Assembly (NCBI RefSeq): GCF_000368825.1
Contig: NZ_KB849716.1
Location: 201,475-265,474, forward strand
Length of the DNA stretch: 64,000 nt
Source of the DNA: Acinetobacter ursingii DSM 16037 = CIP 107286
GTDB taxonomy: Bacteria; Pseudomonadota; Gammaproteobacteria; Pseudomonadales; Moraxellaceae
Reading direction: 5' to 3'
Shown here one piece after another: positions 9,396-18,747 of the stretch. The notes under the pieces were generated by a model. It searched no databases and was not told the DNA's origin. It saw only the letters and a program-made list of their open reading frames with translations. The stretch's first letter is position 1. Each line of letters starts with the position of its first letter. Both the position numbers and the translations under genes were made by a program.

Positions 9396-10145
9396 TTAAT
9401 TCTCAATTTTCTCTTGGTGGATTTGTTCAGAAGTCTTACCAAAACGACGTTCGCGTCCTGCAAACACATCTAAAGCACGATCAAATTCTTTTACAGAAAA
9501 CTCAGGCCAGAGTGTCTCGGTAAAATACAATTCAGCATAAGCAGCCTGCCAGAGCAGGAAATTTGACAAGCGATAATCACCGCCTGTACGAATCAGCAAA
9601 TCAACAGCAGGAAGGTTATTTAAACTAATCCGCTGATTAAAAAGTGCAGCATCTATTTGATCAACATCCAATATACCTGCTTTTACATCTTGTGCGATTT
9701 GTTTCGCTGTATCCGCAATATCCCACATTCCACCATAACTGATGGCAATGGTCAGAGTCATGCTGTCAAAACTAGCAGTGTGCTGTTCTGCATGCAACAT
9801 TAATTCACGTAAATGTGGAGATAAACGAGAGCGATCGCCAATAAATTGCAAGGCAATATTAAATTTTTCCATTCGAGGTAACTGTTCATGAATCGTCTCT
9901 TCCAGCAATTTCATCAATAAATCGACTTCATATTGTGGACGATTCCAGTTTTCGCTGGAAAATGCAAATACGGTTAATGCCTGAATCCCTTTGTTACGAC
10001 AATGCTCAACAATTGGATCTAGACTATTTTTGCCTTCACGATGCCCATCTCCTTTTTGCATTTGATTTTTTTTAGCAAAACGGTTGTTGCCATCCATAAT
10101 GATAGCAACATGTCTTGGAAGATGAAGCTCTTCAGAAGCGGTCAT
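9396..10145 (-). CDS. uppS: Undecaprenyl diphosphate synthase UppS
   Basis: This cis-prenyltransferase condenses isopentenyl units onto farnesyl diphosphate to make the C55 lipid carrier for peptidoglycan and surface polysaccharides. The N-terminal diphosphate-binding motif IIMDGNNRFAKK holds the essential Asp18; the usual DGNGRWA is varied to DGNNRFA. The C-terminal signature LIRTGGDYRLSNFL and the AYAELYFTETLWP block are present. The length of 249 residues is normal. It lies 4 bp downstream of frr. Confidence 0.96.
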   Translation of the reverse strand: MTASEELHLPRHVAIIMDGNNRFAKKNQMQKGDGHREGKNSLDPIVEHCRNKGIQALTVFAFSSENWNRPQYEVDLLMKLLEETIHEQLPRMEKFNIALQFIGDRSRLSPHLRELMLHAEQHTASFDSMTLTIAISYGGMWDIADTAKQIAQDVKAGILDVDQIDAALFNQRISLNNLPAVDLLIRTGGDYRLSNFLLWQAAYAELYFTETLWPEFSVKEFDRALDVFAGRERRFGKTSEQIHQEKIEN

Positions 10146-10149
10146 AAAA

Positions 10150-10704
10150 TTAGACCTTCATCAATTCAGCTTCTTTTGCTGCCAAGCGTTTATCGACTTC
10201 AGCAACATATTTATCGGTGATTTTTTGGATATCATCACCTGCACGACGCTCATCATCTTCAGAAATTTCTTTGTCTTTCAAAAGTGATTTTATATCACCT
10301 AATACATCACGGCGAATATTACGAATGGCAACTTTGGCATTTTCAGCTTCTGAACGCGCCACTTTTTGCATATCACGGCGTGTTTCTTCAGTTAAAGCTG
10401 GTAAAGGTACACGGATTGCATCAGCCGTAATCGGATTTAAACCCAAATCACTTTCACGAATTGCTTTATCAATTGCCGAAACCATTGTACGTTCAAATGG
10501 TTGAACAATGAGAGTACGTGAATCTTCAATACCTACGTTTGCCACCTGATTCAATGGAACATCCGAACCATAATAAGAAACCATTACACCGTTTAGAATG
10601 GATGGATGAGCACGGCCAGTACGCACTTTCGCAAAACCTTGCTCTAAAGATTCAAGGGTTTTTTGCATGCGTTGTTCGCTGTCTTGTTTGAGATCGTTAA
10701 TCAT
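10150..10704 (-). CDS. frr: Ribosome recycling factor
   Basis: RRF, with EF-G, splits the post-termination ribosome. The 184-residue protein is nearly full family length (185). It has the [10 protein letters not shown] motif of the three-helix domain and a helical C-terminal half containing [17 protein letters not shown] sequence ([16 protein letters not shown]). It follows pyrH by about 80 bp, the typical pyrH-frr-uppS order. Confidence 0.97.
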   Translation of the reverse strand: MINDLKQDSEQRMQKTLESLEQGFAKVRTGRAHPSILNGVMVSYYGSDVPLNQVANVGIEDSRTLIVQPFERTMVSAIDKAIRESDLGLNPITADAIRVPLPALTEETRRDMQKVARSEAENAKVAIRNIRRDVLGDIKSLLKDKEISEDDERRAGDDIQKITDKYVAEVDKRLAAKEAELMKV

Positions 10705-10784
10705 ATGATCTTCCTTACTTATTCATTCAAGGTGTAATTGCTAAATTAGTCGAGTAGTATAAAGAGCTTTCTAGGTTACGTACA

Positions 10785-11513
10785 TTAATTCGTAACATGA
10801 GTTCCTTCTTTTTCGCCCATCACCACGGATAATAGTGCGCCAGCTTTATTCATATCGAAAACTTGCAACGGTACATTATGGTCACGACACAGACAAATGG
10901 CAGTTAAATCCATCACACCTAACTTTTCATCAAGCACTTGATCAAAAGTTAAATGATCATATTTTACCGCATCATCATATTTGCTTGGGTCTTTGTTATA
11001 TACGCCATCAACTTTGGTGGCTTTCAAAATCAAATTGGCTTCAATTTCAATCCCACGTAAGCAAGCCGCTGTATCTGTGGTAAAGAATGGGTTACCTGTA
11101 CCTGCAACGAATACACATACTTCGCCCTGACTTAAATGGCGAATCGCATCACGGCTCGAATAAGACTCAACCACTGTGCCGATTGAGAGTGCAGACATCA
11201 AACGTGTCTTGATATTACGACGAACCAGAGCATCGCGTAGTGCCAAGCCATTCATAACGGTTGCCAGCATACCCATCTGATCACCGGTTACACGACCCAC
11301 CAGACCATCTTTTTGTAATTGACTACCACGGTACAAGTTTCCACCACCAACAACGATACCCACTTGCACACCCAAGCCAACCAAGTGAGCAATTGACAAT
11401 GACATTTGATCAAGCACTTGTGCATCGATTCCCATGTCTTTATTGCCCGACAATGCCTCACCAGAAAGTTTAAGTAGAATACGTGAGTAACGGGGGCTAT
11501 TAGAATCCGCCAT
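10785..11513 (-). CDS. pyrH: Uridylate kinase PyrH
   Basis: PyrH phosphorylates UMP to UDP and is a hexameric amino-acid-kinase-fold enzyme regulated by UTP and GTP. Motifs include [12 protein letters not shown] at the N-terminus, [10 protein letters not shown] and the [10 protein letters not shown] nucleotide loop. An upstream TTG at 11525 would add four residues, but GGAG lies six bases before the ATG at 11513 ([10 protein letters not shown]), so I chose that, giving 242 residues. It appears to head the envelope operon; rpsB-tsf is not upstream as in E. coli. Confidence 0.95.
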   Translation of the reverse strand: MADSNSPRYSRILLKLSGEALSGNKDMGIDAQVLDQMSLSIAHLVGLGVQVGIVVGGGNLYRGSQLQKDGLVGRVTGDQMGMLATVMNGLALRDALVRRNIKTRLMSALSIGTVVESYSSRDAIRHLSQGEVCVFVAGTGNPFFTTDTAACLRGIEIEANLILKATKVDGVYNKDPSKYDDAVKYDHLTFDQVLDEKLGVMDLTAICLCRDHNVPLQVFDMNKAGALLSVVMGEKEGTHVTN

Positions 11514-11571
11514 GGTAAGCTCCAAAAAACAATGTGTTAAAAATAAATTTTGTTTGTTGCAACATCAATCA

Positions 11572-12915
11572 TCAAGCTGACTTGATTGTAATCAACTTTG
11601 CAAATAAATCGTATTCATCTGCATCAGTAATTTCGACTTCAAGCAAGTCACCTGACTGGATTTTTGATTTATCAATATCTTCGACAAAGACATTGCCATC
11701 AATTTCAGGCGCATCAGCATAAGAACGTGCAACCGCAACAGGATATTCATCTTCCAGACTATCGACTAAAACAGTCATGGTTTGACCAATCCGTTTTTGC
11801 AATTTAGCCGCCGAAATGGCCTGCTGAACCTGCATGAAACGTTCATAACGCTCTTGCTTAATCTCTTCAGGTACATGATCTGGCAAGTCATTGGCTGTTG
11901 CACCTTCAACTGGCGAATAAGTAAAACAACCGACTCGATCAAGCTGTGCTTCTTGCAACCAATCTAGAAGAATTTGAAAATCTTCTTCGGTCTCACCTGG
12001 AAAACCCACTACAAAAGTAGAACGAATCACCAAATCTGGACATTTTTCACGCCATGTTTTAAGACGTTCAAGGGTGTTTTCACTATGGGCTGGTCGCTTC
12101 ATCAATTTTAAGACGCGCGGACTGGCATGCTGAAAAGGAATATCAAGATAAGGAAGAATTTTACCCTGAGCCATCAAGTCGATAACTGCATCGACGTGTG
12201 GATACGGATAGACATAATGTAAACGTACCCAGATCCCGAGCTGACCGAGTGCTTCACACATATCATAGAATTTGGTTTTTACAGGCTGACCATTCCAAAA
12301 ATCAAGCTTGTATTTGGTATCAACGCCATAAGCTGAAGTATCTTGAGAGATCACCAAAACTTCTTTGACACCCGCGCGCTTAAGCGCTGCCGCTTCTTCA
12401 AGCACGGACCCTACAGGACGTGATACCAAATCACCACGCATACTCGGAATAATGCAGAACGTACAACGGTGGTTACAGCCTTCAGAAATTTTTAAGTAAG
12501 CATAATGTTTTGGTGTTAAACGAATACCCTGTTCAGGCACCAGATCGACAAAAGGATTATGTTTAGGTGGCGCAGGTACATATTCATGTACAGCTTCCAT
12601 CACATCCTGATAGGCTGCCGCACCTGTAACTTTTAGAACATTGGGATGCATTTGACGAATCTTGTCTTCATCTTTACCCAAGCATCCAGTCACAATCACA
12701 CGGCCATTTTCACTCATGGCTTCGCCAATCGCATCTAACGACTCTTGTACCGCAGATTCAATAAAACCGCAGGTATTGACTACAACCAGATCAGCACCAT
12801 CATAATCTGATGCGACCTGATAACCTTCAGTACGTAACTGAGTTAAAATTCGTTCAGAATCTACCAATGCCTTAGGACAACCTAAAGATACAAAACCGAC
12901 TTTGGGGGACTTCAT
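11572..12915 (-). CDS. rimO: Ribosomal protein S12 methylthiotransferase RimO
   Basis: RimO methylthiolates an aspartate of ribosomal protein S12 by radical-SAM chemistry. From the ATG at 12915 ([16 protein letters not shown]) the protein has 447 residues. Cys13, Cys49 and Cys78 of the N-terminal MTTase domain bind the auxiliary cluster. The radical-SAM motif [10 protein letters not shown] supplies Cys147, Cys151 and Cys154. A C-terminal TRAM domain binds S12. The frame is open to 13011, but the extra 32 residues are not family-like and contain no alternative domain. It is separated from pyrH by 58 bp and may be transcribed separately. Confidence 0.95.
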   Translation of the reverse strand: MKSPKVGFVSLGCPKALVDSERILTQLRTEGYQVASDYDGADLVVVNTCGFIESAVQESLDAIGEAMSENGRVIVTGCLGKDEDKIRQMHPNVLKVTGAAAYQDVMEAVHEYVPAPPKHNPFVDLVPEQGIRLTPKHYAYLKISEGCNHRCTFCIIPSMRGDLVSRPVGSVLEEAAALKRAGVKEVLVISQDTSAYGVDTKYKLDFWNGQPVKTKFYDMCEALGQLGIWVRLHYVYPYPHVDAVIDLMAQGKILPYLDIPFQHASPRVLKLMKRPAHSENTLERLKTWREKCPDLVIRSTFVVGFPGETEEDFQILLDWLQEAQLDRVGCFTYSPVEGATANDLPDHVPEEIKQERYERFMQVQQAISAAKLQKRIGQTMTVLVDSLEDEYPVAVARSYADAPEIDGNVFVEDIDKSKIQSGDLLEVEITDADEYDLFAKLITIKSA

Positions 12916-13254
12916 GAATCTGCGCTCCACTAGAATCCGCGTATTGTATGACGTTTCTCGCAATAAAAACAGGTGGAATATGCACAGTTCGCTTAATGCA
13001 CCAAAATACAACCAATATTTTTATTAAAAACAACTATTGCACCATTATGATTCAATTTAAGATGCCATCTAACCCAACTTGTTTTTAAATCGATCATAAT
13101 TTATCTATTTTGCTCATTTTTAATACAAGCTTGAGAAAAAGTTCTTTTACGCAAAAAGTTGGCGTACATTTTGCTTAACTTATGTCCCATTACAGGGAAA
13201 AACTGGATTAATGAAAATGTCATTGCGCTATTTTAAGACAGGAAACATTTTCTA
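12916..13254. other. Divergent regulatory region between rimO and ntrB
   Basis: This 339-bp stretch has no gene. It holds the sigma-54 promoter listed at 13159-13175. Two TGCACCA half-sites at 12997-13003 and 13038-13044 resemble the NtrC half-site (TGCACC) and lie about 190 and 150 bases before the predicted ntrB start of transcription, a normal enhancer distance. Their partner halves are poorly conserved, so this is suggestive only. Confidence 0.45.
13159..13175 (+). promoter_or_regulatory. Sigma-54 (-24/-12) promoter of ntrBC
   Basis: The sequence TTGGCGTACATTTTGCT carries the invariant GG (13161-13162) and GC (13173-13174) of RpoN promoters with exactly ten bases between them, and a T-rich run before the GC. 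It points toward ntrB, whose ATG is 80 bases further on. This fits NtrC autoregulation. Confidence 0.7.
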
Positions 13255-14364
13255 ATGGATCAAAGAGAGACCATTGACTATCGGCTTTTGGTCGATAACC
13301 TTACTACTGCCATATTATTGGTCGATAGCGACCTGAATATTTTTTATCTCAATTCTTCTTGTGAAGCGTTGTTTGATATTAGCTTATTACGTGCATCAGG
13401 TTTGCCTGTGCTTAACTTATTACATTCACCGAATGATAGCTTCAATACCCATGAAGCACTCATCAATACGCTACACTCAGGGCAGCATTACACACGACGT
13501 GAAGCAATAATCAGTGTGAATTTTAAGGATATTCATGTCGATTATTCAGTTTCGGCGCTCAATACAGGCAAAAATTATCATCCGCTACTATTAATAGAAC
13601 TCAATCCAATTGATCGGATGCTTAAAATTTCTAAAGAAGAAAATTTGATACAACAACATCAGGTTGCCCGTCAGCTCATTCGCGGTATTGCCCATGAAGT
13701 CAAAAATCCCTTAGGAGGGATTCGTGGTGCGACTCAATTACTGGCACGTAGCTTAAATGATCCAAAATACGAAGAATTTACCGATATCATTATCAATGAA
13801 GTTGATCGCTTAAGAAATCTTGCCGATACCATGCTCGGTTCCCGCCAGCTTCCAAGCTATGAAGATGTCAATATACATGAACCTTTGGAACGGGTGCGCT
13901 CTCTGGTGGCCAATCAAACCAAGAAAAAAATTAAAATCACTCGTGATTATGATTTATCACTGCCAGATGTCAAAGCAGACCGTGATCAACTGATTCAGGT
14001 CATGCTCAATATTAGCGTGAATGCCATTCAAGCAATGACCGAAAATAAAGAATTTTTTGTGGATCATGAACCTGAACTGATTTTAAGAACCCGTATTCAA
14101 CGCCTTGTCACCATTAATGGTTTATTAAACCGATCCGCAGTTCGTATCGACATTGAGGATAATGGACCTGGTGTGCCACAGGATATTTTAGAGTCTGTGT
14201 TCTATCCTTTAGTGACAGGACGAGCCAAAGGCACAGGACTTGGCTTAAGTATTGCACAGAACATTATGCATCAACATAACGGAATGATTGAATGTCAGTC
14301 CGTGGCTGGAAAAACTACATTTAGCTTATATTTACCTTGGGAGTCAGACCGTGTCGCGAAATAA
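13255..14364 (+). CDS. glnL: Nitrogen regulation sensor kinase NtrB (GlnL)
   Basis: NtrB is a soluble histidine kinase that, under PII control, phosphorylates or dephosphorylates NtrC according to nitrogen status. The 369-residue protein has an N-terminal PAS domain (about 10-120), a HisKA H-box IRGIAHEVKNPLGG with phosphoacceptor His147, and a C-terminal HATPase domain with IEDNGPGVP and the GTGLGLSIAQN glycine box. No membrane segment is present. It overlaps ntrC by 14 bases. glnA is not adjacent, so the pair forms its own operon. Confidence 0.94.
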   Translation: MDQRETIDYRLLVDNLTTAILLVDSDLNIFYLNSSCEALFDISLLRASGLPVLNLLHSPNDSFNTHEALINTLHSGQHYTRREAIISVNFKDIHVDYSVSALNTGKNYHPLLLIELNPIDRMLKISKEENLIQQHQVARQLIRGIAHEVKNPLGGIRGATQLLARSLNDPKYEEFTDIIINEVDRLRNLADTMLGSRQLPSYEDVNIHEPLERVRSLVANQTKKKIKITRDYDLSLPDVKADRDQLIQVMLNISVNAIQAMTENKEFFVDHEPELILRTRIQRLVTINGLLNRSAVRIDIEDNGPGVPQDILESVFYPLVTGRAKGTGLGLSIAQNIMHQHNGMIECQSVAGKTTFSLYLPWESDRVAK

Positions 14365-15826
14365 AATATGGGTAATTGATGATGACCGCGCCATGCGCTG
14401 GGTACTGGAAAAAACATTCAAGGAAGAAGGTTTGGATGTGACCAGTTTTGAAGAAGCGCAGACGGCATTAGACCAATTGGCTGAAGATGCGCCTGATGTA
14501 ATCCTCACTGACATTCGTATGCCCGGTATTGATGGTTTGACTTTCTTAGGGAAAGTCAAAAATAATTATCCAGATCTACCTGTCATTATTATGACGGCAC
14601 ATTCCGATCTTGAATCTGCGGTATCAAGCTATCAAACAGGTGCTTTTGAATATTTGCCAAAACCGTTTGATATTGATGAAGCGTTGGCATTGGTTCATCG
14701 CGCCATCTTGCATGTCAATAAACTCCAGCAGCAAGAAGCAGCTAAAACCACGACACCAGTTCAATCCACCGAAATTATTGGTGAATCCCCTGCGATGCAG
14801 GAAGTGTTTCGTGCCATTGGTCGATTATCACAATCCCACATTACAGTATTGATTAATGGTGAATCAGGTACAGGTAAAGAACTGGTTGCACATGCACTAC
14901 ACAAGCATTCACCACGTAGTAGCAAGCCTTTTATTGCGCTGAATATGGCCGCAATTCCAAAAGATCTGATCGAAACTGAACTTTTTGGTCATGAAAAAGG
15001 TGCTTTTACTGGCGCAAACACCCAACGCCAAGGTCGTTTTGAGCAAGCTAATGGCGGTACGCTGTTTCTTGATGAAATTGGGGATATGCCATTTGAAACG
15101 CAAACACGTTTACTACGTGTACTTGCTGATGGCGAATTTTATCGTGTCGGTGGACATATTCCTGTGCGGGTTGATGTGCGAATTGTTGCTGCGACGCATC
15201 AGGATCTGGAAAAACTGGTGAATGAAGGACGTTTCCGCGAAGACTTGTATCATCGCCTAAATGTCATTCGCATTCATATTCCAAAACTGGCACATCGTAG
15301 CGAAGATATCCCCATGCTGGCACAGCACTTTTTGGCACGTGCGGGTAAAGAACTCGGTGTTAGCCCTAAAATTTTACGCCCAGAAACCACAGATTATATG
15401 CAGCAGTTGCCATGGCCAGGTAATGTTCGTCAACTCGAAAACACCTGTCGCTGGCTGACAGTGATGATTACTGGACGTGATGTTTATCCAGAAGACCTCC
15501 CTTCTGAGCTCAAACAAATTCCAATTCAAAAATCAGGCGAACAGGCCACAACCGCAGCGGGTGTAGATCGCATTTCATTGCACCACTGGGATGAGTTATT
15601 GGGTCAATGGGCGATTCAAAAACTAAAAAATGGCGAGATGAAAATTTTAGATATCGCCACCCCAATGTTTGAACGTACCCTGATCAATGCTGCGCTACAA
15701 CAAACCCGTGGTCGTAAACGCCATGCAGCAGAGTTACTCGGTTGGGGACGTAATACGCTTACACGTAAATTAAAAGAACTCGGTATCGCGGCTGAGGATG
15801 ATGCCGAAGAAGAAGCCGAAATATAA
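14351..15826 (+). CDS. glnG: Nitrogen regulation response regulator NtrC (GlnG)
   Basis: NtrC is a sigma-54 enhancer-binding activator of nitrogen assimilation genes. The GTG at 14351 ([12 protein letters not shown]) starts a typical receiver domain and gives 491 residues; the open frame upstream is only overlap with ntrB. The phosphoacceptor is Asp54 (LTDIRMPG). The AAA+ domain has Walker A GESGTGKE (170-177) and the sigma-54 contact loop GAFTGA (217-222). A Fis-type helix-turn-helix ends the protein ([23 protein letters not shown]). Translation is coupled to ntrB through the overlap. Confidence 0.95.
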   Translation: MSRNKIWVIDDDRAMRWVLEKTFKEEGLDVTSFEEAQTALDQLAEDAPDVILTDIRMPGIDGLTFLGKVKNNYPDLPVIIMTAHSDLESAVSSYQTGAFEYLPKPFDIDEALALVHRAILHVNKLQQQEAAKTTTPVQSTEIIGESPAMQEVFRAIGRLSQSHITVLINGESGTGKELVAHALHKHSPRSSKPFIALNMAAIPKDLIETELFGHEKGAFTGANTQRQGRFEQANGGTLFLDEIGDMPFETQTRLLRVLADGEFYRVGGHIPVRVDVRIVAATHQDLEKLVNEGRFREDLYHRLNVIRIHIPKLAHRSEDIPMLAQHFLARAGKELGVSPKILRPETTDYMQQLPWPGNVRQLENTCRWLTVMITGRDVYPEDLPSELKQIPIQKSGEQATTAAGVDRISLHHWDELLGQWAIQKLKNGEMKILDIATPMFERTLINAALQQTRGRKRHAAELLGWGRNTLTRKLKELGIAAEDDAEEEAEI

Positions 15827-15842
15827 AATAGCAATCTTAAAT

Positions 15843-15878
15843 ATAGTAAAGGGCAGCTAAATGGCTGCCCTTTACTAT
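15843..15878. terminator. Terminator-like hairpin after ntrC
   Basis: A perfect 15-bp inverted repeat (ATAGTAAAGGGCAGC, six-base loop, complement) lies between ntrC and the convergent small gene at 15895. It lacks a long T-run but the U-rich arm end is terminator-like. Confidence 0.7.
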
Positions 15879-15894
15879 GGGAGAAAATATGACA

Positions 15895-16242
15895 TTACGC
15901 TACTTGAGGATAATGAATCGATTTACCTGCAATCAACTCATTAATGGCGTTGCTATTAAAATCAAGCTCAAGAATATGATTTTCAGCAATGATGCGATAT
16001 TTTGAAATCAAAGGCTGTGCACCATAAGCTGTTTCAATGACATATTCATCTGCAATATTTAAGATCCCTTCAAGATTTGTACTGGTCGAAGCAAAGTCAT
16101 GGTTAAACAAATCATAGATTTCATGAAGATTGTAAGTTTCACGCAAATGTTCTGGATGTTTTCTTACTTCACCTTCAAGAAACAACACGAGCTTATGCGC
16201 AAAAAAATAATAATTTGGTTTATGGCTATACTCGAGATTCAT
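15895..16242 (-). CDS. Uncharacterised protein, 115 residues
   Basis: I do not recognise this protein. It is small, acidic to neutral and rich in Asn, Glu, His and Tyr, with no signal peptide, membrane segment or cysteine. The C-terminal half (IAENHILELDFNSNAINELIAGKSI) looks like alternating beta and helix. It is transcribed toward ntrC, has its own ATG, and is followed by the hairpin at 15843. It is probably a real cytoplasmic gene because of uninterrupted coding-like composition, but its role is unknown. Confidence 0.6.
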   Translation of the reverse strand: MNLEYSHKPNYYFFAHKLVLFLEGEVRKHPEHLRETYNLHEIYDLFNHDFASTSTNLEGILNIADEYVIETAYGAQPLISKYRIIAENHILELDFNSNAINELIAGKSIHYPQVA

Positions 16243-16505
16243 CTTGATCTACTCCTTAAAGGTTTATCATTCATTTTTATGTCACCATTTATTTTTAAAA
16301 ATTTTAGCTTAATTTTTTCTTAAGAATCATGATTAATTATACAAATTCTCACAATATGAAAAATAGATAAATATAAACCAACTCTTTTAGTTGGATTAAA
16401 CTCATTAAAAAACAAAAAGATAATTTTTCTCTTACATATTTGTAATTTAATCAAAATTTTCAGTTGTTACAATTCAGCAATAATTATCAAAATTGAATTT
16501 GAAAA

Positions 16506-17452
16506 ATGAAGAATCAATATGCCGACTTGGTGATTGTAGGAAGTGCAAATGTTGACCATATTTTAAATGTTGATGATTTTCCTGTGGCTGGACAAACCCT
16601 TACAGCTAAAAATTATAAAGTTGCTTTTGGTGGGAAAGGAGCAAATCAAGCGGTAGCTGCTGGTCGCAGCGGTGCTAATGTTGCCTTCATTGGCTGTGTT
16701 GGTAATGACGAGTTTGGCAATAATATCAAAACCCAACTTCAAAAAGATCATGTCAATGTACAGGCGCTTCAAAATGTTGCTCATCAAAATACTGGCGTTG
16801 CTTTAATTTTCGTTAATCAACATGCTGATAATTGTATTGGCATCCATGCTGGAGCAAATGCAGCGCTTAGTGTGGATTATGTCAATCAACATAAAAACCT
16901 GATTCAACATGCCAAAATATTATTATTACAACTGGAAACACCTATCGAAAGTGTGATCACCGCAGCAACTATTGCGAAACATTCTGGCATAAAGGTTATT
17001 CTGAATCCCGCGCCTGCTCAAGCCTTAGCGCCAGAATTTTTAAACCTGATTGATATCATTACACCCAATGAAACAGAAGCAGAACAATTGACAGGCGTGA
17101 AGATTAACAATCTGGATGACGTACAAAATGCTGCACATATTCTTACCAATATGGAATTAAAACGGTTGTCATCACCTTGGGCGCTCAAGGTGTTTGGTTA
17201 AGTGAGTTTGGTCAAGGACAATTAATTCCCGCTTTTAAAGTGGATGCCGTCGATAGCATTGCGGCTGGAGATACTTTTAATGGCGCGTTTGCAACTGCAT
17301 TACTGGAAGGTCAATCAAATCAGCAAGCTGCCAAATTTGCCAATGCAGCCGCCGCAATTGCTGTGACTCGATATGGTGCACAACCTTCTATTCCCTACCG
17401 CTCTGAGATTGATGCATTCTTTATAAACCTAATTAAAAAACTTAAAAAGTAA
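16506..17452 (+). pseudogene. rbsK: Ribokinase, broken by a one-base frameshift
   Basis: Ribokinase phosphorylates D-ribose to ribose 5-phosphate. The first frame (16506-17201) has the PfkB N-terminal signature GGKGANQAVAAGRSG and the central region. The second frame (to 17452) has the catalytic DSIAAGDTFNGAFATALL motif and the C-terminus. The junction is at about 17154: reading ATGG-AATT as ATGGG-AATT restores MGIKTVVITLGAQGVW across the break, so a single G is missing from a short G run. Together the two pieces give the normal length of about 315 residues. Everything else looks intact, so the break is recent or a sequencing error. Confidence 0.88.
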
Positions 17453-17485
17453 AATCGATTTTTATACACAGGATAAAATTAATCC

Positions 17486-17912
17486 ATGAAAACTCAATTA
17501 CATCGTGGGCGACTCATTGATCACATCCAACTTATTGTTCATGATTTAGAATTAAGCCAAAATTTTTATAGTGCTATCATGAAAGTTTTGGACATTCCAA
17601 TCATTACAACATCTGAAGATTTCTTTTGGGCTGATGAACTGGTGGTATCTTCAATAAATAGCCCTGCTGCCCAAGGCATATTGACTGGGCGACATCATCT
17701 AGCTTTTCATGCGAAAGATCGTGCTACTGGTAGATACTTGTTATCGAGCTGCCCTTGCTCATGGAGGCAAAGACAATGGCAAACCCGCTGAACGGACTTA
17801 CCATCCAGAATATTATGCAGCGTTTGTCATTGATCCAGATGGGAATAACATAGAATTTGTGTATCACGGAGAAGCTCAACGCAATACACCTTCTGTCATC
17901 ATTGAATTTTAA
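17486..17912 (+). pseudogene. VOC (glyoxalase-fold) family protein, frameshifted
   Basis: The vicinal-oxygen-chelate fold includes glyoxalases, dioxygenases and resistance proteins; the substrate cannot be told here. The first frame (to 17791) has the N-terminal half HIQLIVHDLELSQNFYSAIM and a HHLAFHAKDRAT block. The second frame completes it with YRAALAHGGKDNGKPAER and FVIDPDGNNIEFVYHG, the typical C-terminal metal-ligand Glu region. One extra G at about 17729-17730 causes the shift; deleting it gives ATVDTCYRAALAHGG. The gene is 33 bp after the broken ribokinase and may be co-transcribed. Confidence 0.85.
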
Positions 17913-17921
17913 AATTTAAAA

Positions 17922-17978
17922 TAAATAAAAAGCAATGAGCATGCTTAAAGTCACCCTTACTTGAAACATACTCATTGC
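17922..17978 (-). terminator. Orphan minus-strand terminator
   Basis: On the minus strand GCAATGAGTATGTTT pairs with AAGCATGCTCATTGC (15 positions, two G-U pairs) and is followed by TTTTTATTTATTTT. No annotated minus-strand gene ends here, so it implies a short transcript starting before the lrp gene. Confidence 0.75.
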
Positions 17979-18010
17979 CTCATCAAAGCCATCACCCCAA
18001 TGCCTTTGAT

Positions 18011-18085
18011 TTATAAAATAATTTTATCTTTAGTTGATAAGAAATAATTCCTTAATTGTTTCAAATTTTCTATGTTAGTCGGCAT
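18011..18085 (-). CDS. Possible 24-residue small ORF in a short divergent transcript
   Basis: The minus strand has AAGGA five bases before ATG at 18085, then 24 codons (MPTNIENLKQLRNYFLSTKD, four more residues, stop). A strong terminator follows at 17922-17978. Downstream of the stop another frame reads NQRHWGDGFDEAMSMFQ and on to the terminator, so this may also be the remnant of a longer frameshifted gene. The unit lies divergent to the Lrp-type regulator, a position where Lrp/AsnC targets are often found. I do not recognise the peptide. Confidence 0.35.
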   Translation of the reverse strand: MPTNIENLKQLRNYFLSTKDKIIL

Positions 18086-18136
18086 AAAATTCCTTTATAT
18101 TGGACTTTAATAGAATATTTTCCTTTGGTTTAAGTT

Positions 18137-18622
18137 TTGAACAGTACAGAACACACACTAGATCGTATCGATCGGAAAATTTTATCTGCTTTATGTCAAA
18201 ATGGCAGACTGACGATTGCACAACTTTCAGAACAGGTTGGTTTATCTTCTTCTCCTTGTTGGACACGTTTAAAACGATTAGAAACTTTAAAAATCATCGA
18301 TGGATATACAGCTAATATTAATCCAAAAGCAATTGGGATTAAGGATTTATTCTTTATTGAAATTACGCTAGAACGCCATGATGATGAGATGCTTGAACAG
18401 TTTAGTCAGGCGTTGGCAGATATTCCCGAAGTGATTGAAGCGCATTTGGTAACAGGTGAATATGATTATCTGGTCAAAGTCGCGGTAAAGGATGCTGAAC
18501 ACTATGAGCGTTTTTTAAGAAAGAAACTCTACTCAATTAAAGGAATACGTCATACCCGCTCTACCTTTGCCTTACGTCCGCTTAAATCTGCAAACTCGGC
18601 TGATTTTATGTTGATTGATTAA
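18137..18622 (+). CDS. Lrp/AsnC family transcriptional regulator
   Basis: Lrp/AsnC proteins are dimer-of-dimer regulators that usually sense amino acids. The N-terminal winged helix-turn-helix is at about 8-60 (LDRIDRKILSALCQNGRLTI, QVGLSSSPCWTRLKRLE). The C-terminal RAM/ligand domain is at about 70-145 with EAHLVTGEYDYLVKV. The length of 161 residues is typical. The only suitable start is TTG at 18137, because an in-frame stop lies at 18131-18133. Its specific target is unknown; the small divergent unit just upstream is a candidate. Confidence 0.9.
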   Translation: MNSTEHTLDRIDRKILSALCQNGRLTIAQLSEQVGLSSSPCWTRLKRLETLKIIDGYTANINPKAIGIKDLFFIEITLERHDDEMLEQFSQALADIPEVIEAHLVTGEYDYLVKVAVKDAEHYERFLRKKLYSIKGIRHTRSTFALRPLKSANSADFMLID

Positions 18623-18721
18623 GTTTAAAAGATATTTACTGCAACGCCATCAAAGTTATGGTTTAATACGCTCAGTTTGAGATGAGCCTCATACAGTATA
18701 TGACTTGATTCATATACGACT

Positions 18722-18747
18722 AGCCCCGCTAATATGCAGGGCTTTTT
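18722..18747 (+). terminator. Terminator after the Lrp-type gene
   Basis: AGCCCCGC pairs with GCAGGGCT (one mismatch) around a six-base loop and is followed by TTTTT on the plus strand. It overlaps the stop codon of the convergent HNH gene. Confidence 0.7.

Noticed and set aside
11526..11571. Possible rpsB-tsf genes expected upstream of pyrH
   Set aside because: Not present; rimO lies 58 bp upstream of pyrH instead.
18075..18266. 63-residue minus-strand open frame across the lrp start
   Set aside because: Overlaps the helix-turn-helix coding region of the Lrp gene; the shorter 24-codon ORF outside the gene fits the ribosome site better.
18623..18721. tRNA-like region between the Lrp gene and the HNH gene
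   Set aside because: No T-loop GTTCRA and no cloverleaf pairing.
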